NCBI GenBank assembly: GCA_036554285.1 | Contig: DATBNO010000060.1 | Coordinates: 14,169-78,168, forward strand | Direction of reading: 5' to 3' | DNA from: JADGGM01 sp025449955 | GTDB taxonomy: Bacteria > Gemmatimonadota > Gemmatimonadetes > Gemmatimonadales > Gemmatimonadaceae | DNA: 64,000 bases | Program-made: the position numbers and the translations under genes | The notes under the pieces: model-generated | What the model was told of the DNA's origin: nothing | Databases searched by the model: none | Seen by the model: only the letters and a program-made list of their open reading frames with translations | Shown: positions 31,100 to 39,114 of the stretch, in pieces | Numbering within the stretch: the stretch's first letter is position 1 | How the letters are laid out: each line of letters begins with the position of its first letter

Positions 31100-31861
31100 T
31101 TGCCTGCCACGCGCCCAATCATTGGCATTACAACGCAAACGCTGGAAGCTGTGCCGGACGAGCTTCCACGGTGCTGGGTCATGAGCCAGCGGTATGTGCA
31201 GGCCATGGCCGAGTCGGGAGGCGTGCCGTGGATCATTCCGCTGATGCCGGATGATCAGGACACCATGCGGCGCATTTACGAGCAACTGGACGGGCTGTTG
31301 CTGCCGGGCGGCGTCGACATCGATCCGGGTACGTACGGTGCCACTCGGCTCGCGGCATGCGGGCGGACGGACATCGATCGCGATCGGGCGGAAGTGATGC
31401 TCACGAGATGGGCTCTCGAAGATGCCAAGCCAGTGTTAGGCATTTGCCGAGGGGTGCAGCTCATCAATGTGGCGGCGGGGGGGACGTTGTATCAGGACGT
31501 CGGTACCGAGCTGACCGGAGCGATCAAGCACGACTACTTCCCGCATGGCGGGGAGAATCCGCGCGATCAATTGGTGCACGAGGTCGCGGTCGCGCCGGCG
31601 TCTCGGCTCGCGGCACTGCTCGAGGAGCAGGGCGCGATGGTGAACAGCATGCACCATCAAGGCATCAAGAGCGTGGCGCCATCGTTGGTCGCGACCGCGC
31701 ACGCGCCCGACGGGCTGGTCGAAGGACTGGAGTCGAGTGATGACGCGTTCGTCTTCGGCGTCCAGTGGCATCCCGAGGATCTGACCCACGCCGACTGGCA
31801 CATGCGGCGGCTGTTCGCCGGGTTGCTCGACGCGGCACGGGAGTGGCGTCGCTCGGGGTGA
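31100..31861 (+). CDS. Peptidase C26 / gamma-glutamyl hydrolase-like (class I amidotransferase fold)
   Basis: A 253-residue protein starting at TTG 31100 with RPIIGITTQT. The nucleophile Cys is near residue 116 (PVLGICRGVQLINVAAGG), and the His-Glu of the triad lie in FGVQWHPEDL; SMHHQGIK is also family-specific. It matches gamma-glutamyl-gamma-aminobutyrate hydrolases (PuuD-like). It can remove a gamma-glutamyl group installed by a GCS2-type ligase, so it fits as a late step of the upstream pathway. Confidence 0.88.
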   Translation: MPATRPIIGITTQTLEAVPDELPRCWVMSQRYVQAMAESGGVPWIIPLMPDDQDTMRRIYEQLDGLLLPGGVDIDPGTYGATRLAACGRTDIDRDRAEVMLTRWALEDAKPVLGICRGVQLINVAAGGTLYQDVGTELTGAIKHDYFPHGGENPRDQLVHEVAVAPASRLAALLEEQGAMVNSMHHQGIKSVAPSLVATAHAPDGLVEGLESSDDAFVFGVQWHPEDLTHADWHMRRLFAGLLDAAREWRRSG

Positions 31862-31996
31862 AGCCCCGGCGCGCGGGAGCGGCTGCCTAACTATCTGGCG
31901 AAGTCGTCCCGTGACCACCATATTCCTAACGAGTATCCGACGGCGGCGCCGTTGGGCGCCGCCGCCCCGATGCATCACCTTGTCCGGGAGGTGCGT

Positions 31997-32704
31997 TTGC
32001 ATCGCGCATGGTTAGCGGTATTCGCGCTGATGACTGGCTCGTCTGTGGCCGCGCAAGCGAGCGGGGCGTCGACGTCGGCGGCGGTCATCGTTGCGAGTGG
32101 AACTGCGGCGAAGTCGATTCCCGCCGATCACGCCACGGTCGACATCTCGGTCGAGACGCGCGCACCAACGGCCGAACAAGCGAGGCGTGACAATGCTCGC
32201 GTGCAACATGCGGTGATGTCCGCACTCCGGGCCGCAGGCGCGGACTCGGCAGACATCTCCACCGTCGCATACTTCGTGAGATCGGGTAGGTCGGACGGCC
32301 CGGCCGCGCCCCTCATGCAGGAGGGCTTCGTCTCCACCAACACGGTCCACGTCGACGTGCGTCGACTCGATCGCGTTAGCGCGTACGTCGACACGGCGCT
32401 CGCGGCGGGCGCGAGTCGCGTGATCGGCGTGACATTTACGTCGACTGCCACTCGCGATGCCCGTCGCGGCGTGCTGGCCGAGGCGGTCGCCAATGCGCGC
32501 AGTGATGCCGAAGCGATGGCGTCCGCCGCCGGTGGATCACTCGGCCGGTTGGTAGAGCTCAGCACCGAGCACGGCGACGTCGAGGAAATACAGATGCGCC
32601 AGGCGGAGATAGTCGGCATGCTGCGGGATGTCGACATCAGACCACATCCGGTCAATGTGGACGTGACGGTCTACGCGAAATGGGAGTTCGTTCCCAAGCC
32701 GTAA
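31997..32704 (+). CDS. SIMPL domain (DUF541) protein, exported
   Basis: A 235-residue protein. A signal peptide (AWLAVFALMTGSSVAAQA) is followed by VIVASGTAAKSIPADHATVDISVETRAPTAEQAR, the SIMPL-domain opening, and VDVTVYAKWEF at the end, as in YggE/Omp26-like proteins. I chose TTG 31997 because GGGAGG lies 5 bases upstream; ATG 31970 is the alternative. Family members affect oxidative stress and signalling, with no clear biochemical role. Confidence 0.82.
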   Translation: MHRAWLAVFALMTGSSVAAQASGASTSAAVIVASGTAAKSIPADHATVDISVETRAPTAEQARRDNARVQHAVMSALRAAGADSADISTVAYFVRSGRSDGPAAPLMQEGFVSTNTVHVDVRRLDRVSAYVDTALAAGASRVIGVTFTSTATRDARRGVLAEAVANARSDAEAMASAAGGSLGRLVELSTEHGDVEEIQMRQAEIVGMLRDVDIRPHPVNVDVTVYAKWEFVPKP

Positions 32705-32728
32705 GGCGAAGCGCCGACTGCACGGTGC

Positions 32729-33202
32729 TCATTTCCACGACTCCGTCGGCACGTCGGTAGGCGGCTGCAGCGACTGGAGGTACGTGACGAGCTTCCAGAT
32801 GCCCGTGGGCGGCATCAGTCCGCCGAAGGCCGGCATTCCGTAGCGGCGCCCGTAGTAAATGGACGAGTAGATCTCGCCGGCCTCGCCTCCGTAGCGCCAG
32901 CGTCCGTCGGCGAGACTGGGCCCAACCCAACCGCTTGCGCCGCCGCCGTGGCAGCCATCGCAGTTCATCGCCGTGAAGAGCGCGGCGCCGGCCGCCGCGG
33001 AGGCCGAGTCACCGGCGTACGGATTGGTGAGCGTCGCGCCGTGCGGCGCTGCGCCACCGGCCGAGATGTGAGAGGGGTACGAGATCGCAAGCGGCGCGTC
33101 CTGTTGCGCGCCCGCCGAAGTTGATCGCGCTCCGCGACACGCCACCGCCAGAGCGAGGACGACCACCGTCAGCCAAGCGCGTCGTGCCGTCGTGTGCGTC
33201 AT
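32729..33202 (-). CDS. c-type cytochrome, probable lipoprotein
   Basis: A 157-residue exported protein with a lipobox (ALAVAC, Cys22) and one haem site C81-D-G-C-H85. The axial Met is probably in RYGMPAFGGLMPP. It matches small cytochromes c that accept electrons from PQQ dehydrogenases. The dehydrogenase gene lies upstream in the same direction, but the order here, with the cytochrome at the 3' end, suggests a two-gene operon read leftward. Confidence 0.88.
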   Translation of the reverse strand: MTHTTARRAWLTVVVLALAVACRGARSTSAGAQQDAPLAISYPSHISAGGAAPHGATLTNPYAGDSASAAAGAALFTAMNCDGCHGGGASGWVGPSLADGRWRYGGEAGEIYSSIYYGRRYGMPAFGGLMPPTGIWKLVTYLQSLQPPTDVPTESWK

Positions 33203-33245
33203 GGTCTGCCTCCGTCAATGCGCCTAACGAACGAAGCGAGACGCG

Positions 33246-35054
33246 TCAGAGCCCGAAGATCCACACCAACCCTCCACGGCTTGTGTATCGTGCCAGCGCG
33301 CGCGCGAAATCGGCCGGCGGGCGAATGTCGGCGGGATCATCCGACCCGACATCCCCCGCCAGCAGGAACCAGTCGCCGCCGATGCCGGCATACACCGCCA
33401 GGTATTGCTTGCCGTCCGGTCCGCGGTACGTGATCGGATTTCCCACGACACCCGACCCAACTTTGAAGCTCCACAGAACCTTTCCGGTTCTCGCGTCGGC
33501 GGCGCGCAGATAGCCGTCGAGCGTGCCGTAGAACACGACGTCGCCCGCAGTGGCGACCACTCCGCTCCACACCGGAAATGTTTCCTTTATTTCCCACACC
33601 TTTCGCCCAACGGAAGCATCCCACGCCACGAACGCGCCCATGTAACCGCCGGCGCCAGGGTAATACGGCGAGTTGGCGCCGATATACGGCGTGCCGCGAA
33701 TGTGCGCGGCCTGCGTGGCCTGATAGTCCATGCACATGTTGCTCGTGGAGACGTAGAACAAGTGCGTGCGCGGCGAATAGGCGACCGGCGAGTTGGGACT
33801 CTTGCCGCCTTCCAGCGTCGGGCAGATATCCTTGACGTTGCCGCGCGATACACCCGTCAGCTTGCTCGAGTCGACGACGGGTCGCCCCGTTTTGAGGTCG
33901 ATGCGTTTCGCCCAGTTCTCGTGAACGAACGGCTCGGCGACGAGAACCTCGCCGGTCGCACGGTCGATGGTGTACGCGAAGCCATTCTTGTCGAAATGCA
34001 CGAGCACCTTGCGGAGCCGGCCGTCGATGCGCAGATCGGCAAGAACCATTTCCGCAGTTGCATCGAAGTCCCAACTATCGTGCGGCGTGAACTGATACGC
34101 CCAGACGAGCGATCCATCTTCGGGCCGACGCGCCATCACGCTCGTCGTCCACTTGTTGTCTCCCGCACGTTGCTCCGGATTGTATGGTGCGGGATTGCCC
34201 GAGCCGTAGTACACGAGGTCCAGCGTCGAGTCGTACGACATCCACCCCCAGACCGGCGCACCACCAATTTTCCACGCGTCCTTGGGCCACGTGGTGACGC
34301 CGAGATTCGCGCCGCGATCATAGAACGGTTTGAACTGGCCGGGTTTGGCGAGGATCTCGCTGTCGGGGCCAATGTTGTATCCGGTCCACGCGACGCGGCC
34401 GCTCTCGAGGTCGAGTCCTTTCACCCAACCGTGAATGCCGAACTCGCCGCCCGACGCACCGACGAGCACACGATTCTTCACGACGAACGGCGCCATGGTG
34501 GTCGTTTCGCCCGCGGACATGTCGGCGATGGTCGTTTCCCACAGCTGCTTGCCGGTGGCGGCGTCGACGGCAACCGTGTGCCCGTCGAGCAAGTTGTACA
34601 CGATCTTTCCGTTGGCGTAGAACGCGCCGCGATTCACCGCGTCGCAACAGGCGATGCCGACTGCGTTAGGCGAGACGGCCGGGCGGTACTTCCACTCGAG
34701 CGGGTAGTCGGGCTTCGTGAGGTCGAACGCGTACAACGTGTTCGGGTAGGGCGTCACCACGTACATCGTGTTGTGCACGACCAGCGGCTGTCCCTCGTGA
34801 CCGCCCAGCACGCCGGTGGAAAATGACCACACGGGATGGAGGTGCGCGGCGTTGGCGGGCGTGATCTGCGACAGGTCGCTGTATCGGGTGGACGCATAGT
34901 CCTTCCCCGGCATGGTCCACTCGCCGTCGGCTGCCGCTGGGGCTGGTGCGACGTGCGCACCGGCGATGACGCCTGGCGTGAGCGCCGCCGCCCAACCGAT
35001 TGCCATGAGGCAGGCTGCCGCGATCGACGCCGTCGTGAGATGGCTTCTCGTCAT
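33246..35054 (-). CDS. PQQ-dependent alcohol dehydrogenase, lanthanide-type site
   Basis: A 602-residue periplasmic quinoprotein with a signal peptide (ASIAAACLMAIGWAAALTPG). The vicinal disulfide Cys136-Cys137 is in GIACCDAVNRG, a metal ligand Glu204 in SGGEFG, Asn287 in YGSGNPAP, and the catalytic Asp near 329 in HDSWDFDATAE. The Asp two residues on (331) is the extra ligand seen in lanthanide-dependent XoxF/PedH enzymes; calcium enzymes have Ala there. WIFGL near the C-terminus closes the propeller. It oxidises alcohols or aldehydes and passes electrons to the downstream cytochrome. Confidence 0.88.
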   Translation of the reverse strand: MTRSHLTTASIAAACLMAIGWAAALTPGVIAGAHVAPAPAAADGEWTMPGKDYASTRYSDLSQITPANAAHLHPVWSFSTGVLGGHEGQPLVVHNTMYVVTPYPNTLYAFDLTKPDYPLEWKYRPAVSPNAVGIACCDAVNRGAFYANGKIVYNLLDGHTVAVDAATGKQLWETTIADMSAGETTTMAPFVVKNRVLVGASGGEFGIHGWVKGLDLESGRVAWTGYNIGPDSEILAKPGQFKPFYDRGANLGVTTWPKDAWKIGGAPVWGWMSYDSTLDLVYYGSGNPAPYNPEQRAGDNKWTTSVMARRPEDGSLVWAYQFTPHDSWDFDATAEMVLADLRIDGRLRKVLVHFDKNGFAYTIDRATGEVLVAEPFVHENWAKRIDLKTGRPVVDSSKLTGVSRGNVKDICPTLEGGKSPNSPVAYSPRTHLFYVSTSNMCMDYQATQAAHIRGTPYIGANSPYYPGAGGYMGAFVAWDASVGRKVWEIKETFPVWSGVVATAGDVVFYGTLDGYLRAADARTGKVLWSFKVGSGVVGNPITYRGPDGKQYLAVYAGIGGDWFLLAGDVGSDDPADIRPPADFARALARYTSRGGLVWIFGL

Positions 35055-35151
35055 GTCTCGCCCTCGCCATAGAATCGTGCGCGGTGAAGACGCGCGTGCG
35101 CTGTGCGTTCGCTATCTTGAGTCGACCGAACTTACTCGAAACCATCGTCAT

Positions 35152-36732
35152 ATGACATGTCGGCGCTCGTTCATCCGCCTGCTGCTAACGGCCTCGGCGC
35201 TCGCCGCCGCGCCGTCGATCCGCGCCCAACAGACACCGCCCGCGGCCGCTGCCCGTTGGTGGCACGACATCACCGTGATCGCCAACGATAGCATGCACGG
35301 CCGGCGCACGGGCACGGCCGACTACGTCGAGGCGGCACACTACGTGGCGAGCCAGTTCCAGTCTGCCGGGTTGACGGCCGGCGGCACGGACGGATACTTC
35401 CAGACGGTGCACCTGGCCGAGGCGCGCGTCGTGCCCGCGAGCTCGAGTGTGGTCGTCGTCTCTGGCGCCACGACGGACACGCTGCCGCTTCGCGTGCGTG
35501 TGACGCCCTCCTCGATGCCTAACGCAGAAGGTTCGATGGTGTTCGTGGGCTACGGCCTGGCGCTGCCGAGCGTACACGACGACTTGGCGGGCGTCGACCT
35601 GCACGGCAAGGTGGCGGTCTATCTGGACCGCATGCCGCCGGGGCTCAACGCGACCCTGTTCGCGCACGGGCGCGCCTCGCGCTGGAAGGAGCTGGAGAAG
35701 CGCGGCGCGGTGGCGGGCATCGCGATCGCCGATCCGCCGGCGCCTAACGCAAACCGGCCGGCCTTCCGGCCCGGCGATCGTCCGGTGACGGGCCTCGCCG
35801 ATGACTCGCTCGAGCGCGGCATTCTGGTCACGGTCGCGGCGGCGGACGCCGAGTCGCTGTTCGCCGGGTCGGGCCACACGTACGCCGATCTGTTCGCGAT
35901 GTCCGAGGCCAGGAAGGATCTGCCCACCGTGCCGCTGGTGCCGCACCTGAGCGTACACCTCGATGTGCAGCGCACGCCGGTGGACGCGCCCAACGTGATC
36001 GGCATCCTCCGCGGCAGCGACGCCTCGCTGCGCGACCAGTATCTCATTGTCAGCGCGCACCTGGATCATCTGGGCGTCGGCCGGCCGGTGAACGGCGACA
36101 GCATCTACAATGGCGCGATGGACAACGGGTCGGGCATCGCGACGCTGCTCGAGACGGCGCGCGCATTCAAGGAGCATCACGTGACGCCGCGCCGCTCGAT
36201 CATTTTTCTCGCCGTGACGGGCGAAGAAGAAGGCGAGCTGGGCTCGGCCTACTTCGCGCTGCATCCCACGGTGCCGGCCCAGGGCATTGTGGCCGATCTC
36301 AATACTGACATGTACCTGCCGATCATCCCACTCACCGGCGTGTTCGCCTACGGATGGAACGAGTCGGATTTAGGCAAGGACATCGCGCCGGTGCTCGTGG
36401 CGCATCACTTGAAGAACCTCGAGGATCCGGAGCCCGAGCAGGTGCGGTTCATCCGCAGCGATCAATACAGTTTCATCCAGCGCGGGATCCCGGCGTTGGC
36501 GTTCAAGGCCGGCTACACGAAGGATTCGCCGAGCGATTCGACGATCAGCACGTGGCTCACCACGCGCTACCACCGTCCGTCCGACGACGTCGCGCAGCCG
36601 GTGAATTTCGAGACGGCGGTGGCGTTCGACGCGATGTACTTCGACATCGTGAAGGCGGTGGCGGACCGGCCCACGCGGCCGGCGTGGTATCCAGCGAGCG
36701 TCTTCGCATCGATCAAGCGGCCGGGTACCTGA
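35152..36732 (+). CDS. M28-family aminopeptidase, exported
   Basis: A 526-residue protein with a signal peptide (RRSFIRLLLTASALAAAPSIRAQ) and a protease-associated (PA)-like insert (GSMVFVGYGLALPSVHDD ... HGKVAVYLDRMPPG). The di-zinc site is seen in LIVSAHLDHLG, NGAMDNGSGIATLLE, AVTGEEEGELGSAYF, DLNTDMY and TTRYHRPSDD. It cleaves N-terminal residues from peptides outside the cytoplasm. It diverges from the dehydrogenase gene across 97 bases. ATG 35152 is the start giving a proper signal peptide. Confidence 0.88.
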   Translation: MTCRRSFIRLLLTASALAAAPSIRAQQTPPAAAARWWHDITVIANDSMHGRRTGTADYVEAAHYVASQFQSAGLTAGGTDGYFQTVHLAEARVVPASSSVVVVSGATTDTLPLRVRVTPSSMPNAEGSMVFVGYGLALPSVHDDLAGVDLHGKVAVYLDRMPPGLNATLFAHGRASRWKELEKRGAVAGIAIADPPAPNANRPAFRPGDRPVTGLADDSLERGILVTVAAADAESLFAGSGHTYADLFAMSEARKDLPTVPLVPHLSVHLDVQRTPVDAPNVIGILRGSDASLRDQYLIVSAHLDHLGVGRPVNGDSIYNGAMDNGSGIATLLETARAFKEHHVTPRRSIIFLAVTGEEEGELGSAYFALHPTVPAQGIVADLNTDMYLPIIPLTGVFAYGWNESDLGKDIAPVLVAHHLKNLEDPEPEQVRFIRSDQYSFIQRGIPALAFKAGYTKDSPSDSTISTWLTTRYHRPSDDVAQPVNFETAVAFDAMYFDIVKAVADRPTRPAWYPASVFASIKRPGT

Positions 36733-36785
36733 CTGGTACCTGACGCCATCGACTGCGATCGCATGAGATCAGCCGTAGCCCGCGA

Positions 36786-37562
36786 TCAGCCGCCGCTGCC
36801 GGGCAAGCGCAAGCGACGCGTCTTGGTGAGCGAGTCCCAGTGTTCTTCGGCGATCTCGCGCTGGATCTGGTCGATCCGGTCGGTGAGCTCCTTGGCCGGC
36901 GGCGCGTTAGGCGCGTACACTTTGCCGAGCGCAATGAAAGCCTCCATCATCGTCTTGTAGGCGTAGGGCGAGTAGCCCGCCTTGACGGCGATCTCCGCGC
37001 CTAACGAGTCGCAGCGGTACTCGAGCACCGGCCCATAGCTCGCGCCGAATTCGCCCCACCGCCATTGCGACGCGTTGGTCACGTCACGATGCTCGTTCGT
37101 GACCAGGCTGTCGATACGCCGCGAGACCTGGCCGTTGTCGATGTGCTCGATCTCGTGCGCGATCACGGCCGCTGCCTGGTCCTCCGTTCCCATGTACGAC
37201 AGGATGCCGCCCCAGATCACGATGTGGCCGCCCGGTAAGGCGAAACCGCTCTTGATGCCGGGGTGCGGATCGAAGTGGATGGTCCACGGCAGCTTGCGCT
37301 TGGTGTAGCGCCCAAGCGAGTCCGCGATTCCTTGCAGGTAGGCCTGAATACGATCCGATTCGGGCGTCGGCTGGATGCCGCGGGTGCTGTCGAACTGTTT
37401 GGCGAGCGCGGCGCCGAGCGCGATCTCCTGCGAGTCGGTCGCACTGAGGGGCGGCCGAACGACCGGCGGCCGCCGCGTTCCCGCATCAGCCTGCGTGCCT
37501 AACGCAAGCGCCGCGATGGCGATGCCAATGAGACTGCCACAGAGGACAAGGCTACGCTGCAT
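36786..37562 (-). CDS. M48-family metallopeptidase, exported
   Basis: A 258-residue protein with an N-terminal signal (LVLCGSLIGIAIAALALGTQADA) and the HEIEH zinc motif in AAVIAHEIEHIDNGQ. A third ligand Glu is likely in EYRCDSLGAEIAVKAGYSP. The GFALPGGHIVIWGGIL strand is typical of M48/BepA-like peptidases. It probably degrades misfolded envelope proteins. The open frame continues upstream to 37742, but MQRSLVLCG gives the signal peptide. Confidence 0.85.
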   Translation of the reverse strand: MQRSLVLCGSLIGIAIAALALGTQADAGTRRPPVVRPPLSATDSQEIALGAALAKQFDSTRGIQPTPESDRIQAYLQGIADSLGRYTKRKLPWTIHFDPHPGIKSGFALPGGHIVIWGGILSYMGTEDQAAAVIAHEIEHIDNGQVSRRIDSLVTNEHRDVTNASQWRWGEFGASYGPVLEYRCDSLGAEIAVKAGYSPYAYKTMMEAFIALGKVYAPNAPPAKELTDRIDQIQREIAEEHWDSLTKTRRLRLPGSGG

Positions 37563-37761
37563 CTCGAACCTCGTGAGTCGGGGAACGTTGCGCGGCTGCA
37601 GCGCCGACTCAAATCTCGTCTGTGTTGACGCGCGCGCGCCGGGCGTTGTCCGCCAAAGATGCGGCGCGGTCGCGCGTTGCACAACGACGGTGTCGACGCC
37701 TAGAGTCGTGGGTCGGTCTGATGATTTGGCGTCGGCATCCACGCGGTAGGCTTCCTCGCTC

Positions 37762-37958
37762 TGTTGAACGCGGATTCAACGGATGACTGCATGGATCGTA
37801 CGGATCGCTCGGCTGCTCGGCGCCGAGACCATCTACAATGGTCACAATCACGTCTTGTTGAAAAAACCAAAGCAAAACCGACCCGCGTGTAGGACACCGA
37901 CCATGCAGCCGAGCGATCCGTGTAATCCGTGTTGGTATCCGTTCAATCCGTGTTCAAC
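37762..37958. repeat. Long inverted repeat with ATCCGTGT-type units
   Basis: The left arm (37762-37815) begins TGTTGAACGCGGATTCAACG and ends GGATCGCTCGGCTGC. The right arm (37904-37958) begins GCAGCCGAGCGATCCGTG, continues TAATCCGTGTTGG and ATCCGTTCAATCCGTG, and ends TTCAACA. The arms are nearly complementary over about 54 bases around an 88-base centre containing a run of A. The rest of the 457-base gap (37563-38019) has no gene that I can support. Confidence 0.75.
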
Positions 37959-38019
37959 AGAGCGAAGACGCTCACCACGGGATCACCCGAGCTCAATTGA
38001 TTCGACCCGAGGCGGTACG

Positions 38020-39114
38020 CTACGTTCGCGCCCGTTGGCGCGCCGGCGGCTCGACCAGCTTCCAGAATTGCCGCTCGCCGATCACCGTCACCTTGTGCCC
38101 TTTGGTCGCCAGGCGGCGCACCTCGATCAACTTGGACCCGCCATCCTTGCCGGCGATCTGCAGTACGTTAGGCCGACCGCGCACCAGGATGTCCGTTGTT
38201 TTCCCGGGCTTGGACTGGACCACGGCGCGTGCCTTCTTCGCGGCGGCGACTGCCGCCGACCGAGGCCGCACGAGGAATCCGGTGAACGAAACGCGTTTCC
38301 CGGCGAGGGTGCTCACACGGCCGATCTTTGGTTGCTTGGGGCGGTGGCGCAGCGCTTCGATCAATTCGCTCGCCGCGCCATACCGCTGTCCGCGCGAGCC
38401 GAGGCAGCGGTGGATGACTTCCTTCAAGTGATCGGTGCAGGGAAGGGTGCGCACCTCCTTGCCGCGCACGGCGCTCGCGATGGCGCCGCGCAGCAGCATC
38501 ACCGTCAACAGGCCGATCTGGTAAATGTCGTCGCGCTTCTGCCACCGCCTGACCCGGCCCCACGCGATTTCGTTAGGCGCATGCATGCGGTTGAACGCGT
38601 CGGCGGTGACGCCGCGCCGGTTCACCTGGTGCGCCGCGATGCCGAAGTCGCCCAGCTTCAGATGCTCGCCCTCGCACACGAACACGTTGAACGGCGTGAG
38701 GTCGCGGTGCAGGGCCTGCCCGCGGTGCAGTGCATCGAGCACGCCCAGGATCGCCGCGATTTCGCGGCGCACGTAGCGCTCCGACTGCGCGCCCACTCGC
38801 TCCAACCACGCACCCAGGTCGCCATGCTCGGCGTATTCCATAGCGAGGCAGTACCGCATCTCGCCGTCCACCAGCTCGGCGAACCGGTCGACGACGCGCA
38901 GCGCCCGTTCCTGTGTGGCGAGGAGCTCGGCGAAATACGCCTCGCGCAGCCAGCCCGCGAGGTTGCCGCTGATCTTGATGCACACCTTGAACTCGGCGCC
39001 CGATGCGAGCGTCGTCGTCGCGAGATACACCTCGCCGAATCCGCCTTTGCCGATCAGCCGTCCTAACCGATACGTGCGACCGGTCTCCGAGCTGTATGCC
39101 GTCGCAGTGCTCAC
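38020..39114 (-). CDS. Ser/Thr protein kinase fused to a C-terminal BRCT domain
   Basis: A 364-residue protein from GTG 39114. The kinase has the glycine loop IGKGGFGEVYLA, the lysine in KVCIKIS, the catalytic HRDLTPFNVF and DFGIAA. After about residue 285, LAGKRVSFTGFLVRPRSAAV ... KTTDILVRG ... GSKLIEVRRLA ... VTVIGERQFWKLV matches a BRCT domain as in NAD-dependent DNA ligase. No membrane segment is seen. Its start overlaps the preceding stop (GTGA), so it is coupled to the DUF3626-like gene and is the last gene of the leftward T6SS operon. T6SS-linked kinases (PpkA-like) regulate assembly. Confidence 0.82.
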   Translation of the reverse strand: MSTATAYSSETGRTYRLGRLIGKGGFGEVYLATTTLASGAEFKVCIKISGNLAGWLREAYFAELLATQERALRVVDRFAELVDGEMRYCLAMEYAEHGDLGAWLERVGAQSERYVRREIAAILGVLDALHRGQALHRDLTPFNVFVCEGEHLKLGDFGIAAHQVNRRGVTADAFNRMHAPNEIAWGRVRRWQKRDDIYQIGLLTVMLLRGAIASAVRGKEVRTLPCTDHLKEVIHRCLGSRGQRYGAASELIEALRHRPKQPKIGRVSTLAGKRVSFTGFLVRPRSAAVAAAKKARAVVQSKPGKTTDILVRGRPNVLQIAGKDGGSKLIEVRRLATKGHKVTVIGERQFWKLVEPPARQRART

